Made by a program: the position numbers and the translations under genes. The notes under the pieces are model-generated. The model was given only the letters and a program-made list of their open reading frames with translations, made no database searches and was not told where the DNA came from. Positions 20,890-32,779 of a stretch of DNA of 64,000 nucleotides are shown one piece after another; within the stretch, counting starts at the first letter, position 1, and every line of letters begins with the position of its first letter. Source of the stretch: Erinaceus europaeus (Eukaryota > Chordata > Mammalia > Eulipotyphla > Erinaceidae); NCBI RefSeq assembly GCF_950295315.1, contig NC_080176.1, positions 35,551,263-35,615,262 on the forward strand. The letters run 5' to 3'.

Positions 20890-21190
20890 TTATTTATTTT
20901 TATATATTTTATATTTATTTATTTTCTCTTTTGTTGCCCTGGTTTTTTTATTGTTGTAATAGTTATTATTATTGTGGATATTGATGTTGTTGTTGTTAGA
21001 ACAGAGAGAAATGGAGCGAGGAGGGGGACACAGAGGAGGAGAGAAAGATAGACACCTGCAGACCTGCTTCACCACCTGTGAAGCATCTCCCCTGCAGATG
21101 GGGAGCCAGGAGCTCGAACCTGGATCATTACACCTGTCCTTGTGCTTCGCGCCATGTGCATTTAACCTGCTGTGCTACTGCCGGACTCCC
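20890..21190 (-). mobile_element. ERI-like SINE
   Basis: Reverse-oriented SINE with AT-rich tail, body and complete head. Over about 160 bp it is almost identical to 20290-20450, including 'ggatcattacacctgtcc'. Confidence 0.88.
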
Positions 21191-21191
21191 T

Positions 21192-21378
21192 TTTATTTAT
21201 TTTTTAAATATTTATTTATTTATTATTGGTTATATACAGAGAGAAATTGAGCAGCGAGGAAGAGGTAGAGAGGGAGACAGAGAAATACCTACAGCCCTGC
21301 TTCACTACTCATGAAGCTTTTCCACTGTGGGTGGAGACCAGGGGCTTGAACCTGGATCTTTGTGCATCAGGTTTCATC
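21192..21378 (-). mobile_element. Second-type tRNA SINE, head truncated
   Basis: Reverse-oriented SINE of the 'ggccaggtggtgg' type (tail 'tatttatttatttatt', body 'gagagaaattgag', B box 'cttgaacctgg'). It breaks off after 'tgtgcatcag', before the A box. Confidence 0.72.
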
Positions 21379-23075
21379 CAAGGTAAGACAAGGAACATGG
21401 CTTCATCATTTTTAACAGCTGATCAGTATTCTGTCATGACTATATATCATAATTTTCTGACCTTGGACACCTGGATTACTTCAAATTTTGGTTATTACAA
21501 ATTTTGTTGCTATGAGCATAAGTGTACATAGATCTCTTCTGATAGGTATTTTTGTTTGGATAAATCCACAGGAAAGGAATTACAGGGTTATAGTGTAGAT
21601 TCATTTCTGGTGTTCTGATAAATCTCCAGACAGTTTCCCACAAGGGTTGACCAATTTATAGTCTCATAAAAAGTGCAGATGTGTATGATTTCCCCCCTGT
21701 ATCCTCTCCAACATTTGTTGTTTCTGTTCTTTCAAATGTATGGCATCCTCATGAGTATAAAGAAGTATCTCATTGGGGTTGGGCGATGGTGCAGTGGCTG
21801 AAGCACATGTGACGTAAAGCGCAGGGACCCGCGTAAGGAACCCGGTTCGAGTCCCCTGCTCCCCACCTGCAGGAGAGTCGCTTCACAGGCACTGAAGCAG
21901 GTCTGCAGGTGTCTATTTTTCTCTCCCCCTCTCTGTCTTCCCCTCCTCTCTCCATTTCTCTCTGTCCTATCCAACAACGAACAACATCAACATTGGCAAT
22001 AATAATGACCACAGCGAGGCTACAACAACAAGGGCAATAAAAAGGGGGAAAAATGGCCTCCAGGAGCGGTGGATTCATGGTGCAGGCACCGAGCCCAGCA
22101 ATAACCCTGGAGGTAAAAAAAAAAAAAAAAAAAAAAAAGAAATATCTCATTGTTATCTTGATTTGCAGTTTTTTTTTTTTTTTTGAGCAATTCCTTAGTG
22201 AAAATTTTGTCCATGTCCTTGCTCCATTTTATAAAAGTTTTGTTTGTTTGGTTGGTTTAGTGGTAAGTTTACCGAATCACACTGTATTTTAGCTACTAGC
22301 CCTTTATTTGAGGTATGCGGAACAAAGATATTCTTCCATTCTGTTTGGGTACACTTTGCTGTGCAGATGTTCCAGTTTGATGTAGTCCCATTGGTTTACT
22401 TATTTTTTATTTTACCTCTTGCAGTTGGATTTAACTCTTTGGAGATATTTCTGAAGTATTGATCATGAAGTGTTCTGCCAATGTTTTTGACTGTTTCTGG
22501 TATCATATACATGCCTTTGACATACTTGGAGTTGACTTTTGTGCACAGTAATATGTGGTGTGGCAATTTCACTTGCATGTTTCAACCAGTTTCTCCAACA
22601 TCACTTATTGAAGATACTCTTATGTTTATGCTTTGGACACTTTGTCAGAAACTAATAGTCCCTAGGTGTGTGCGTGGAGGGGGGCCTTATTTCTGGGATT
22701 TCAATTCTATTCCACTGGTCTGTGTGCCTACTTTGATTCCAGTACCAGCTGACTTTGACTATAGTGGATTTGTAATGATGTTTGTGGTCAGGAAGTGTGA
22801 TGTCTCCAATCTTGTTCTCTTTTCTCAGGATTACTTTGGTAATGAGAGGAATTTTCTGGTTTCAGATAAATTTTTGTTCTATTCCTTTAAAGAAATTTCA
22901 TGGTACCTTAATGGTGATGCCATTAAATCTGTAGATGGTTCTAGGCAGAATGATCATTTTGACAATGTTAATTCTTCTAATCCAATAGCATGGAGTATCT
23001 TTCTACTTCTTCATATTTCTTACTGTTTCCTTGAATAATGTATCAGTCTTCATTGTATGGGAGCTGTGTGTCAGA
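21379..23075 (-). mobile_element. Antisense L1 ORF2 3' part
   Basis: The antisense order of late ORF2 sequence is clear ('ttgatgtagtcccattggtt', 'attccactggtctgtgtgcc', 'agtaccagctgactttgac'). The 185-codon open frame at 22481-23038 on the + strand is a shadow of this. It is interrupted by the SINE at 21776-22137 and 5'-truncated at about 23075. Confidence 0.8.
21776..22137 (+). mobile_element. ERI-like SINE, long 3' variant with poly-A
   Basis: Head, body, then the extra 3' module ('aatggcctccaggagcggtg' to 'aataaccctggagg') and a 24-base A tail. Target duplication 'aagaagtatctcattg' and 'aagaaatatctcattg' (21760-21775 and about 22137-22152). Confidence 0.93.
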
Positions 23076-23422
23076 AAGAGAAACAAAGGGACTCTATAAA
23101 CTTTCCAATTATTGTTTTTGCAAATTTAAAACTATACTAAAGATAAAAATAATTGCTTTCTTGTTAATTCTTGAAATCTACTAAATTAAATTCCATGATT
23201 AATAGATTTATTTTAAAATCTTCAATGCTGACTGTGAAGAATAAAATAAATAAAAGATTCATAGAAAATTCAAAATACATACTTACATGTATTATATATA
23301 CATCTAAGTATATTGATACATATGTTTTACTTAATACCAGCAAAAACTAATTGAAATATTGTGAAACTGGAGGATAAATGTGAGAAAGTAATTTAAAATC
23401 TAACCTTTAAAAAAACAAGATG
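23076..23422. other. Unassigned AT-rich sequence
   Basis: Nothing recognisable. Confidence 0.4.
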
Positions 23423-23423
23423 A

Positions 23424-23640
23424 GGGGCCAGGTGGTGGTGCACCTGGTTGAGCGCACATGTTACAATGCACAAGGACCCAGGATCGAGCCCCTGGTCCTC
23501 ATATGCAGGGGGAAAGCTTCACAAGTGGTGAAGTAGGGCTGCAGGTGTCTCTCTGTCTTTCTCCCTCTCTATCTCTTCCTTCCCTCTCTATTTCTGGCTG
23601 TCTCTATCCAATAAGTAAATAAAGATAATAAAAAATTAAA
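23424..23640 (+). mobile_element. Second-type tRNA SINE ('ggccaggtggtgg' type)
   Basis: Complete copy: head with A box 'tggtggtgcacctgg', B box 'ggatcgagccc', pyrimidine body ending 'ctatccaataagtaaata', A-rich tail. Target duplication 'aaaaaacaagatga' (about 23409-23423 and 23641-23655). Confidence 0.9.
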
Positions 23641-23659
23641 AAAAAAACAAGATGAATTT

Positions 23660-24220
23660 GAAGAGCAAGTATGCAGTAATGCTAAATATTAAAAATAAGT
23701 ACAAAGTATTAATAGTACAGAATAAAAAGTGCCATATACAAGTACATATATTTAATATATAATAAAGCTGTCATCATAAATCACTGAAGAAAGAAAAGTT
23801 TATTCAATAAATAGTGTTAGGATATTTGACTATCCATTTGGCTGGAAAAAGATTTAATCTCTTTCTCAAATCATGCACCAAAATAAGTTCCAGATGAGTT
23901 ATCATTTAAATGTAAAAAATGTGAACCATAAAAATTCTAGAAGAAAACATAAATGAATGGGCAGGGCATCAAAGGCAGAAGTCATATATTTAAAATATGA
24001 CAAAATTAGTATATTTCAGAAACATTGTAAATAATAATAAGTCACAAAAACTCAAGGTATAATCTTTGTATTAGGGAAAGGATCAATATCTTTAATATAA
24101 AATAAGCTTCATAAAGATCACAGTAGATGGTTTTTAGTAATAAATCATGCAAAGAAAACGAACAAGTATATTGGAAAAGGGTAAGACATCAAAAGATAGT
24201 TTATTTCCAACTGTGAAAAC
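23660..24220 (+). mobile_element. Ancient L1 ORF2 C-terminal fragment
   Basis: Collinear with the L1 segment that describes the ORF2 end ('cactgaagaaagaaaag', 'agttccagatgagttatc', 'attctagaagaaaacataa'). Highly decayed. Confidence 0.6.
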
Positions 24221-24934
24221 CAGGAAATAGATAAGTAATGTCTCAGCCAGGATCTGAGGAGTCAGAAGACTGGAGATAGAGATGGGCGTTGTTTTTAGGA
24301 AGAAGTAACTATAGACAGATTAAAGGCAAATCATTCCTGACTTGGTTGGACTATGATAAGTACTATAGGGAGTGGGCTCTTTGAGTGCGAGAAGAAACTA
24401 GAAAGATAGGACAGAAGTTTACTTCGGTATGTTTTATTATTTTCTTGAGATGATTTACTGGTTTTCAAAGCCACGGATAAAAATAAGAACTATAGTACTA
24501 CTATATTAAAAAATTAAAATAAAAAGTAAATCAATTTTTACAGGAAATTTATGATGAGAAGTGTTTGTTATCTAGTTGACACTAAATCATGAAAAATCTC
24601 ACTTGCTTTTAAGGATTTTTTTCTGAACCAAAATCCAGTGGGTAAAGTAGACACCCCACAATTTGAGCTGTTTCTAAACCCAGAACACCTGATACCCAGA
24701 TGCTCAACTACTGCTCTCCCAGAGCAGGGAATCTTTGGATTCCACTGTATATCATGTTCCTTTATTGTAGTGTTTGAGAGCTATGACAGCTCAAAAGAAT
24801 GAATGCCATTTATGAAAGAAAGGACATCCTTAAGGTCCTTTAAAAGCTTCTATCCAAGCTATTATTTTAGAGGGCTACTTCATATTTGCAGTTATCTATA
24901 AGGAAACGGTACCTTCTAAAATTTATCTAAAGGT
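24221..24934. other. Unassigned unique-looking sequence
   Basis: No repeat or gene recognised. Confidence 0.4.
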
Positions 24935-24936
24935 TG

Positions 24937-24981
<45 letters not shown>
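24935..24981. repeat. (GT)n microsatellite
   Basis: About 46 bp of alternating GT. Confidence 0.95.
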
Positions 24982-24983
<2 letters not shown>

Positions 24984-25570
24984 GGGGAAAGTGGGGGGGG
25001 AGAAAGAACTCATCAGAATGAAGAAAATCAATATAAATCACTACAGAAATGTCAGTCCCAGGAAATCTCTCTTTCAGACTGGATTCATAGGAGTCTGTTA
25101 CATGGATCTGGATGAATATGCCCTCAGGCTAGATCTGCTAGAGTTTAAAATGTAGTCCATCCCCAGGTCAGGTTTCTATGTGTGGCCACTAACAGTTCTG
25201 CATAGGCTTGATTCATTCACTGCTGTCTTTACCACTAAATGCTTTACAATAACTTAACTAGCCTACTAGTATTTGTATCACTGAAGATGAATCTTATCCA
25301 ACTCTTACAACAATTATTTTAAAGTTCCTCAAAATTAAGATGTACCCCATTTCATCACAGCAGCTTTTAACATTCACAATTCTGTCTCATCTAGGAAATT
25401 AACTGCAGGCTTGCAAATTTTTTTCTTTCTTTTATTAATTTTTTAATAAGGAGCCATGTTAGATTGATAGTAATTTACGCTAATAGTTTACAAGCAAATT
25501 GGTCCATAGAAATGATTGTCAGTAGTTTATCAAAGTTTTAGTATATGATTAGCAAGTAGTTTATTATAAT
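24982..25570. other. Unassigned sequence
   Basis: Short open frames only. The part at about 25430-25570 is AT-rich and could be an old L1 tail, but I cannot support that. Confidence 0.35.
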
Positions 25571-25584
25571 ATTACCACCTCCAC

Positions 25585-25835
25585 AGGGAGTAGGGCGGTA
25601 GCGCAGCGGGTTAAGCACACATGGCGCAAAGAGAAAGGACCAGCATAAGGATCCCTGTTTGAGGCTGGTGAAGCAGGACTGGAGGTGTCTGTCTTTCTCT
25701 CCCCTTCTTTGTCTCCCCCTCCTTTCTCCATTTCTCTCTGTCCTATCCAACAATGACGACATCAGTAACAACAACAATAATAACTACAACAATAAAACAA
25801 CAAGGGCAACAAAAGGAGACAAATATTTAAAAAAA
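25585..25835 (+). mobile_element. ERI-like SINE with internal deletion
   Basis: The head is good through the B box, then about 45 bp (the 'ccccacctgcagg' part) are missing before 'gctggtgaagcagg'. The rest is complete. Target duplication 'attaccacctcca' (25571-25583 and 25836-25848). Confidence 0.9.
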
Positions 25836-25848
25836 ATTACCACCTCCA

Positions 25849-26615
25849 TTACCAAATGTCTTAACAAAATTCTAACAAGATTTCCTCTCCAAACATACCA
25901 TGACAATACTGAATGACTGCTGAGTATATTTTTGCTGAAGTGTCCTTGTTTCTATAACATCTCTATAGCCACCTTAAAGGTTAGAAGCAAATCTCTGTGA
26001 CTTTACTTGACAAGACTGTTGAGATTCTTAGTGCTTTCTCAAATCATAAAATGTTCCAACACAGGAGTATTAGAAGTGTTTCTTTGCTGGGGAAAATCTC
26101 AAGCCCTTTAATGCTACTTGATGAATTGGTAGGACATTTTTGCAACGTTTGCAATCTGGTATTGATTTACTATCGTCACCTCAAACTCTGCCAAATTATT
26201 ATTTTATCAGGGAGGAAAATAAGGATATCGCAGAGTCACACATATTCCTAGGAAACTTTGGCAGGCAGCCTTTTCCAACCAGGAGATTGCACTGGCCCCC
26301 CACCTGCCTCTCCCAGAGGGACAACATGTACCAGGATTTCCTTGTGGAAAAATATCAAGGTCAAAGAAATTATTGTTTTCCCCTACGTTCATTAAAAGTA
26401 GTTGATACAATTTTGCCTGTGACCTAGGGGTGTGACCTATCTGTGCAGTTTCCCTACTACCTGTTCTGTAGTGAGTGACATGGGCCTATTCTGACACACT
26501 ACATGACAACTATCCAGGTGAGAGTGACCTATGGCAGCAAAGTGAACTCTGACACTAGGTTTTAATGATGAGTAGAGGCAAATAAGATGGTGAAGCAGTG
26601 AGAAATTTTAAAAGT
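25849..26615. other. Unassigned unique-looking sequence
   Basis: An open frame at 26140-26427 (95 codons) has no recognisable domain. No repeat recognised. Confidence 0.4.
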
Positions 26616-26623
26616 AGACAGGT

Positions 26624-26822
26624 CTAGGGGTCAGGTGGTGGTGCATCTGGTTAAGCTCTCACTTTACCTTGTGCAAGGATACAGATTCAAGTCCCTGATC
26701 CCCAACAGAGTGGTGAAGCAAGACTGCAGGTGTCTCTCTGTCTCTTTCCCTCTCTATCTCCTTATCCCCTCTCAATTTCTCCCTGTTTCTATCCAATAAT
26801 AAATTAATTAAAAAATTTAAAA
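26624..26822 (+). mobile_element. Second-type tRNA SINE
   Basis: Head 'ggtcaggtggtggtgcatctgg', diverged B box, body and tail 'aataataaattaatt'. Short target duplication 'agacaggt' (26616-26623 and 26823-26830). Confidence 0.85.
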
Positions 26823-26830
26823 AGACAGGT

Positions 26831-27140
26831 TTATGACTCCCATTCTGATTATTATTGATAAAATGAGTAGTGACCAGCACATATTAGACGGGAGGAAGAA
26901 TTAAAGATAGTGATGATGTAAGAAGTTATTTGGTGTTTCCTAGTGGAGATATTCACAATATCCCCTGTAGCTATTGAAGTTCTACTGACAAGTATATGAG
27001 GTGACATTGCACGTGGTGAAGAAAAAGCATCACTAAGTAGACACTCTTTTGACAGATAAATTCAATGCTGCTTTGGGAATGCAAGGCTTCAAAAGAAAAT
27101 ATTACCTCAATATGAGTATGAACATAAGGATACTGTGAAT
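26831..27140. other. Unassigned sequence
   Basis: No repeat or gene recognised. Confidence 0.35.
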
Positions 27141-27154
27141 AAGATTTTGAAATT

Positions 27155-27438
27155 CGGGGCCAGGTAGTGGCTCCTGACACAAAGTCCATAGTACCAAGCA
27201 TATAGAACCCACACAAACATCCAGCTTGGAGCCTCCAGCTCCCCACCTGCAGAGGGTCTCCTTCATGAGCAGTGATGCAGGTCTGCAGCAGGCTTCTATC
27301 TTTATCTTTCTCTCTCTGTGTCCCCTCCTCTCTCAGTTTCTCTCTGTCCTATCAAACAAAATGGAAACAAATGGCTGCCAGGAGCAGTGGATTCATAATG
27401 CTGGCACTGAGCCCCAGCGGTAACTATGGAGGAAAAAA
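27155..27438 (+). mobile_element. SINE, diverged head, long 3' variant
   Basis: The head is strongly diverged. The body and extra 3' module ('aatggctgccaggagcagtg') are clear. Target duplication 'aagattttgaaatt' (27141-27154 and 27439-27452). Confidence 0.88.
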
Positions 27439-27597
27439 AAGATTTTGAAATTAGAATCACATTTCAATTACTGATATTAGCTCCCACTCTGCTTTTAACT
27501 GACTGCCTTTTGGCAAGTCTTATCCACCTTATGAGTCCCACTCACAACTAGAGGAAGTTGACAGACCTAAAGATCTTTCTTTTTTCAGGTAATTTTT

Positions 27598-27951
27598 TTT
27601 CCTCCAGGGTTATTGTTGGGCTCCGTGCCTGCACCATGAATCCACTGCTCCTTGAGGCCATTTTTTCCCGAGGCCATTTTTCCCCCTTTTTGTTGTCCTT
27701 GTTATTGTAGCCTCACTGTGGTCATTACTATTGCCATTGTTGATGTTGTTCGTTGTTGGATAGGACAGAGAGAAATGGAGAGAGGAGGGGAAGACAGAGG
27801 GGGGGGGAGAGAAAGATAGACACCTGCAGACCTGCTTCAGCGCCTGTGAAGCGACTCTCCTGCAGGTGGGGAGCCGGGGCTCGAACCGGGATCCTTACCC
27901 CTGCGCTTTGTGCCACATACGCTTAACCCACTGAGGCACCGCCCGACCCCC
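27598..27951 (-). mobile_element. ERI-like SINE, long 3' variant
   Basis: Reverse-oriented, complete, with a small internal duplication ('gaggccattttt' twice, near 27653-27685). Target duplication 'tttcaggtaattttt' (27583-27597 and 27952-27966). Confidence 0.93.
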
Positions 27952-27966
27952 TTTCAGGTAATTTTT

Positions 27967-28310
27967 ATGTTATGTAATATTGATTTACAAAATTATGAGA
28001 TAACAGGGGTATATACCACTCTGTTCCCATCACTAGAGTTCTGTGTCCCCATTGTTTTCACTGGAAACTGCAGTAGTTCTCCCAAGATCACAGATATGGG
28101 CTATTATTCTCATAACTATCTATATTTATGTGTATTTCCCCCCCCCCTTTTTTAGTCCTACCTTCTCTTCCTTTCTAAGTCACACCTATACTTATTGCTA
28201 CTTCTGAATGACCTTCCTTTTTTTCTCATCTCTTTCCAGGTCTGGAATTAGAGTTCAGAGCCCTCTGCTCACCTTTCCCTAACATTTTCTCCCCTCTGGG
28301 AGTATGGACC
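27967..28310 (-). mobile_element. Diverged antisense L1 3'UTR
   Basis: The segment 'ctagagttctgtgtcccc' and the end 'ctctgggagtatggaccaaaa' match the antisense 3'UTR at 35640-35720. The middle is too diverged to follow. Confidence 0.5.
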
Positions 28311-28443
28311 AAAATTTGAGATCTCTTTTGAGAATGATGATGCTACAGTGTCACAGCAGCTGACAAGCTCTTAGTGCAAGATTATGATGGAGATGGGGTG
28401 ATCAAAGAGGTTCTGACTGCTTGCAGACTCTACAAAGTTTGTC
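28311..28443. other. Unexplained 130-bp segment before an L1 3' end
   Basis: It matches no other part of the window that I can see. One frame reads 'DYDGDGVIKEV' at about 28379-28411, an EF-hand-like loop, but it is short and has a stop upstream. It may be part of a rearranged L1, or a captured transcript fragment. Confidence 0.3.
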
Positions 28444-29178
28444 AGAGAAATGCAAAGAAAGACAACAATGAGATACCACTTTGAGAATGTCATGCATCAG
28501 AAAAGGTGGAGAGGTTGTGGGGACACAGGAACCCTCCTGCACTGCTGATGGGAATGTCAATGGGTCCAACCCCTGTGGATAGCAGTCTGGAGAACTCTCA
28601 GAAGGCTAGAAGTGGACCTACCCTATGACCCTGCAATTCCTCTCCTGGGGATATATTCTAAGGAACCAAGCATACTCATCCAAAAAGATCTGTGTATAAC
28701 TATGTTCATAGCAGCATATTTTGTAGTAGACAAAACCTGAAAGCAACTGTCTAACAAGAGATGAGTGACTAAGTAAGCTGTGGTCTATGTACACAATGGA
28801 ATACTACTCGGCTATTAAAAATGGTGAATTCATTTCTTTACCCTATCTTGGATGGAGATTGAAGGAATTACGTTAAGTGAGATAAAGCAGAAATAGAAGG
28901 ATGAATATGAGATGATATCACTCATAGGCAGAAGTTGAAAAGCAGGATCAGAAGAAGCAACACTAAGCAGAACTTGGACTGGATTTGGTGTATTGCACCA
29001 AAGTAAAAGACTCTGGGTTGGGGGGAGGGTTCAAGTCCTGGAACATGATGGCAGAGGAGGACCTAGTGGGAGTTGTATTGTTATATGGAAAACAGGGAAA
29101 TGTTATGCATGTATAAACTATTGTATTTTACTGTCTACTGTAAACCATTAATTCCCCAATAAAAAAATTTTTAAAAAA
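28444..29178 (+). mobile_element. 5'-truncated L1: ORF2 end and short 3'UTR
   Basis: Typical L1 3' end: 'aacaatgagataccact', 'gttcatagcagcat', 'caatggaatactactcggct', then a G-rich stretch (about 29010-29030) and the end 'ttccccaataaa' with an A-rich tail. It represents a different 3'UTR type from the roughly 2-kb one at 60210. Confidence 0.87.
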
Positions 29179-29179
29179 G

Positions 29180-29690
29180 AATACCATCTCTCCTAGGTCT
29201 GAATCTGGCTAACTTATTATTCAAATTTCAGTTTAAATGTCACTATCTCAGGTTAGATTTGATGCACCATCATATGTTTCCAGAGCACTGAGAACTCTGC
29301 TTTAATAGTGGTTATCAATTTATCATTTCATCCTTATTTGTGCCATGGTTAGAGTTCCCTGTGGACAGCAGCCATTTTATGACTTATTTTATATAATTAA
29401 TTTCAATAGTCATCTCCTTGACAAGCATATATTAAGCAAGCCATAAACATTTATTATAGAGTGAACCAGTGGGAACAATAATCACTTTTCTTGAGTACCT
29501 ACATATTTCAAGCCAAGTAAAGTAATGAATTTATTCACTCTTTTCCAAAAGAAACATCTACTGTGGTAAGATATTTGGATTAATAACATCATTTGATATT
29601 TTAGTTTGCATAGCATTTCTATTTCATCTGTGTGCTTTGCAATAAATGTTCCTTATAATGTTTTCCAGGAGTCTAACATTTTCAAACATA
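29180..29690. other. Mostly unassigned; weak MIR-like part at about 29489-29560
   Basis: The MIR-like part has 'cttgagtacctacatatttc' followed by 'gtaatgaatttattcac', the usual order in MIR. The rest is unassigned. Confidence 0.4.
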
Positions 29691-29702
29691 AGAATAAGTC
29701 TA

Positions 29703-29879
29703 CCTTCTGCAACCCTCAATGACCCTGGGTCCATGCTCCCAGAGGGCTAGAGAATGGGAAAGCTATCATGGGAGGGGGTGGGTTATGGAGATTGGGTGGT
29801 GGGAATTGTGTGGAGTTGTACCCCTCCTACCTTATGTTTTTGTTCATTAATCCTTTCTTAAATAAAAAATTTTAAAAAA
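29703..29879 (+). mobile_element. Very short L1 3'UTR insertion (177 bp)
   Basis: The last about 165 bp of the young long-3'UTR L1 plus A tail. Target duplication 'agaataagtcta' (29691-29702 and 29880-29891). It is very similar to 57215-57390. Confidence 0.92.
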
Positions 29880-29891
29880 AGAATAAGTCTA

Positions 29892-30385
29892 ATTAATGGT
29901 AATCTACTCCCCAAAAGTAGTTAGAATTTTGTGCAATGTCATCATTAATAGTATCAAATCCATTCTCAGTCAACTCAAATATGCATTACCCTCCTCCCCA
30001 GAAGAACCATCAACAGATTATTCAATAGGCCTGAAATAATCTAGCATACATCCCATAGAAATTAGGTATAAAAGAGGCAACACAGTTTTAACTGAAGCTA
30101 TTTGCTTGTAGAATGTTTAGATTTCAATGTTTAGGCTTAAAAGATTATATTTATGCAAGATTGACATCTAAAGTTTATTTTCTTCACTTTAGCAAAATGC
30201 TATTGCGCAAACCTTCTCTTGACTAAATTCATGATTTCCAAAGGTAACCAATTAGGTTGAGAAGTCTTCTGAATTTTTGGTATTAAGATAAAGGAACAAA
30301 AAAGGAGGCAGAAGTAAATTTGTTTTGAATGGAAAAAGAGCAAGTAGGAAGACAATTTAACAGGAATTTGGGAGCTGAAGATATA
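29892..30385. other. Unassigned sequence
   Basis: No repeat or gene recognised. Confidence 0.4.
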
Positions 30386-31430
30386 ACAGGATTCAATGGG
30401 TACACAGGCTTCTGTGCTAAATATGAATCTATATGGGCCCTGTGTCAGATCAATGGGGTAAACAGTTAATTGTATTTATATACTTTCTTCAAGTTTGGGA
30501 TAAACTCTCTGCCCTAATCCAACTTTTTTAGCCCTATTCTCACCACTGACTCCATCTTTCTAAACAATATATTTGGTCCACCTCCATGTTAGCTATCAAG
30601 CTCAAGCAAAAATTACTAAAGTCATGGGGCCCTAGGAACATACTTAAAATAGGCTCCTAGCTTCTATCCACCCTAAAATCCTTATTCTCATCTGCTCTCT
30701 TCCAACTTTTTGGTTCCTGCTTATTACATAAACATTTTGTCCTGTTATATATCCTACTGCCTTTCAACCACCAAGTTGCAGTTGCTACCATGATTCTACT
30801 CTGACTTCCCTGGACAGATGACCCTAACAATGTGTCCTGGTTCTTCACCTCTCCAGAGACTTATCCTATTAGGGAAAGACAGAAAGAGCCTGGTGGTATG
30901 GACTGACCCGCTAATGCCCATGTCTATCGGAGAATAAATTACAGAAGACAGAACTCCCACTTTATGCACTCCATAAAGAATTTTGGTCCATACTCTCAAA
31001 GGGGTAAGTGATAGAAGAGGAAGACCACCATTTTATCCAGAACTGAAGCATTTGTCATGAGGAATCTTGTTTTTACACTGTCACTGAAAGGAGGCAAATC
31101 TGGAAAATACCAGAGAAAGTGAGGCATTGTCTCTCTTACCTGAGAGAGAAGAGGGGAAAAAGGAAAGACACTTCGAAGTACTAATAATTATAGGTATAGA
31201 TGTAACATAGAAAGGAAGTGAAGGCAGGACAATAGAAAAAATGGGCAAAAATTTAAATATAGATATGCATTTATAAATATAAATTCAACTTATATCTGTG
31301 ACCTTGGGAGAACTACTACAATTTCCCATGGAGAGGATGGAGACACAAACTCTGGTGGTAGGAACTGTGTGTAGTTATACCCTTATAATCTTATAATTTT
31401 ATAAATCAATATTAAATCAGTAATAAGAAA
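30386..31430 (+). mobile_element. Diverged L1 3'UTR, rearranged
   Basis: Blocks match the long L1 3'UTR in order: 'acacaggcttctgtgctaaa' (30400), 'ccctggacagatgacc' (30810), 'ggtccatactctcaa' (30985), and the terminal part ('tctggtggtaggaactgtg') at about 31350. About 280 bp at 31030-31310 do not fit the other copies. Confidence 0.72.
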
Positions 31431-31489
31431 ATAATGAATCTCTAAATTAAAACCTATTGACTAATGAAGCCTTTAAAGAAAATTTTTTT

Positions 31490-32275
31490 TACTATTTACA
31501 ATACCTCAGAAGTAGAAACAAACTAAATGTCTGCTGACTGACAAGAGGACCAAGTTATATATATTGATATAGGTACATTATATATATATATTTATATAGG
31601 GATACATATATATTGACATAGGGATATATATTGATTATTGATACAGGGATATGTATATATATTGATATAGGTATATATATTGATATAGGGATATATATTG
31701 ATATAGGGGTATATATATTGACAGGGATATATATATATAGGGATATATATATTGATACAGGGATATGTGTATATATATATACTGATATAGGGATATATAT
31801 TGATATAGGGATATATATAGATATAGGGATATATATATTTTGATATAGGCATATATTGATATAGGGATATATATTGATATAGGGATATATATATATATTG
31901 ATATAGGGATATATATTGATATAAGGATATATATATTGATATAGGGATATATATATATTCATAAATAAGGATGAAGCCCTGCTCGTTGCAATAACATGGA
32001 TATAACCTTAGAGGTTGTCTTACCTAGTGACAAATTAGGTGGTGAAAGATAAACACCTTGTGATTTCACTCATATGTGGTATATAATAGTGAAAAAGATG
32101 AACTATATAAAACAGTAATGAGATTTTGACTAACTACAAGCTGGATTAGTTTTTAGTCCAAGGGAAGAGAGTAGCACAGGGTGAGTAGAGGTGGTGGCAT
32201 AAACCGGGACAAAGAGCAGACATTGATCTTCAGTGATGCACACCTGAAATAATACAACAGTTCTTTGATTTAAAA
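31490..32275 (+). mobile_element. Ancient L1 3' end containing a minisatellite
   Basis: Left flank 'acctcagaagtagaaacaaa' and right flank 'aataaggatgaagccctg', 'caataacatggatataacc', 'atttcactcatatgtgg' are the usual L1M 3' sequences. The tandem repeat sits between them. Confidence 0.7.
31556..31962. repeat. Minisatellite, unit about 18-20 bp (TATTGATATAGGGATATA type)
   Basis: About 20 imperfect units with variation in the number of TA steps. The long open frames here are products of the repeat. A shorter array of the same unit lies at 33434-33502. Confidence 0.93.
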
Positions 32276-32282
32276 AAAGTTT

Positions 32283-32515
32283 TATTAAAGGGGCCAGGTG
32301 GGGCTGGATGGTGGCGCACCTGGTTGAGTGCACATGTTACAGTGCCAGTGACCCAGGTTCGAGCCCTCAGTCCCCGCCTGCAGGGAGAATGCTTTGCAAG
32401 AGGTGAAGCAGTGTGGCAGTTGTCTCTCTGTCTCTCCCTCTCTATAACCCCCTTCCCTCTCGACTTCTGTCTCTATCCAGTAAGTCAAATAAAAATAATA
32501 GGAAAAAATAAATGA
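32283..32515 (+). mobile_element. Second-type tRNA SINE with odd head
   Basis: The head contains an extra 'gggctggat' giving 'ccaggtggggctggatggtgg'. B box 'ggttcgagccc' and body intact. Confidence 0.85.
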
Positions 32516-32516
32516 A

Positions 32517-32650
32517 GGAACCAGGCACATGCAGGGGGACATCTCCATAAGTGATGAAGTAGTTCTGCAGGTGTCTCTTTGTCTCTTTCCCTGTCTGTCT
32601 TCTTCATTCCCTCTCATTTTTTCTCTGTCTCTATCCCATAAACAAAGAAG
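32517..32650 (+). mobile_element. SINE body fragment without head
   Basis: Starts 'aaggaaccaggcacatgcag' and runs through the pyrimidine body to 'ctatcccataaacaaag'. Most of the head is deleted. Directly tandem to the previous SINE. Confidence 0.7.
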
Positions 32651-32779
32651 TTACACAAATCTCTGTTTTTATTTAGGGTACAGGTTTACTAACAGGAATT
32701 GGCAGGCAGGAGTGGAGAGGAGCTCCAGAATAGTCACACAGAAAGTACTGAGCCCACAGATGGATACATCATTGTGTCA

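Noticed and set aside
22481..23038. 185-codon open frame on the + strand
   Set aside because: It lies antisense to L1 ORF2 and shows no protein-like features; a shadow frame.
31555..31962. 135- and 86-codon frames rich in Ile and Tyr
   Set aside because: They are translations of the TA-rich minisatellite.
31556..31962. CRISPR array
   Set aside because: The units are contiguous without unique spacers, and this is mammalian DNA.
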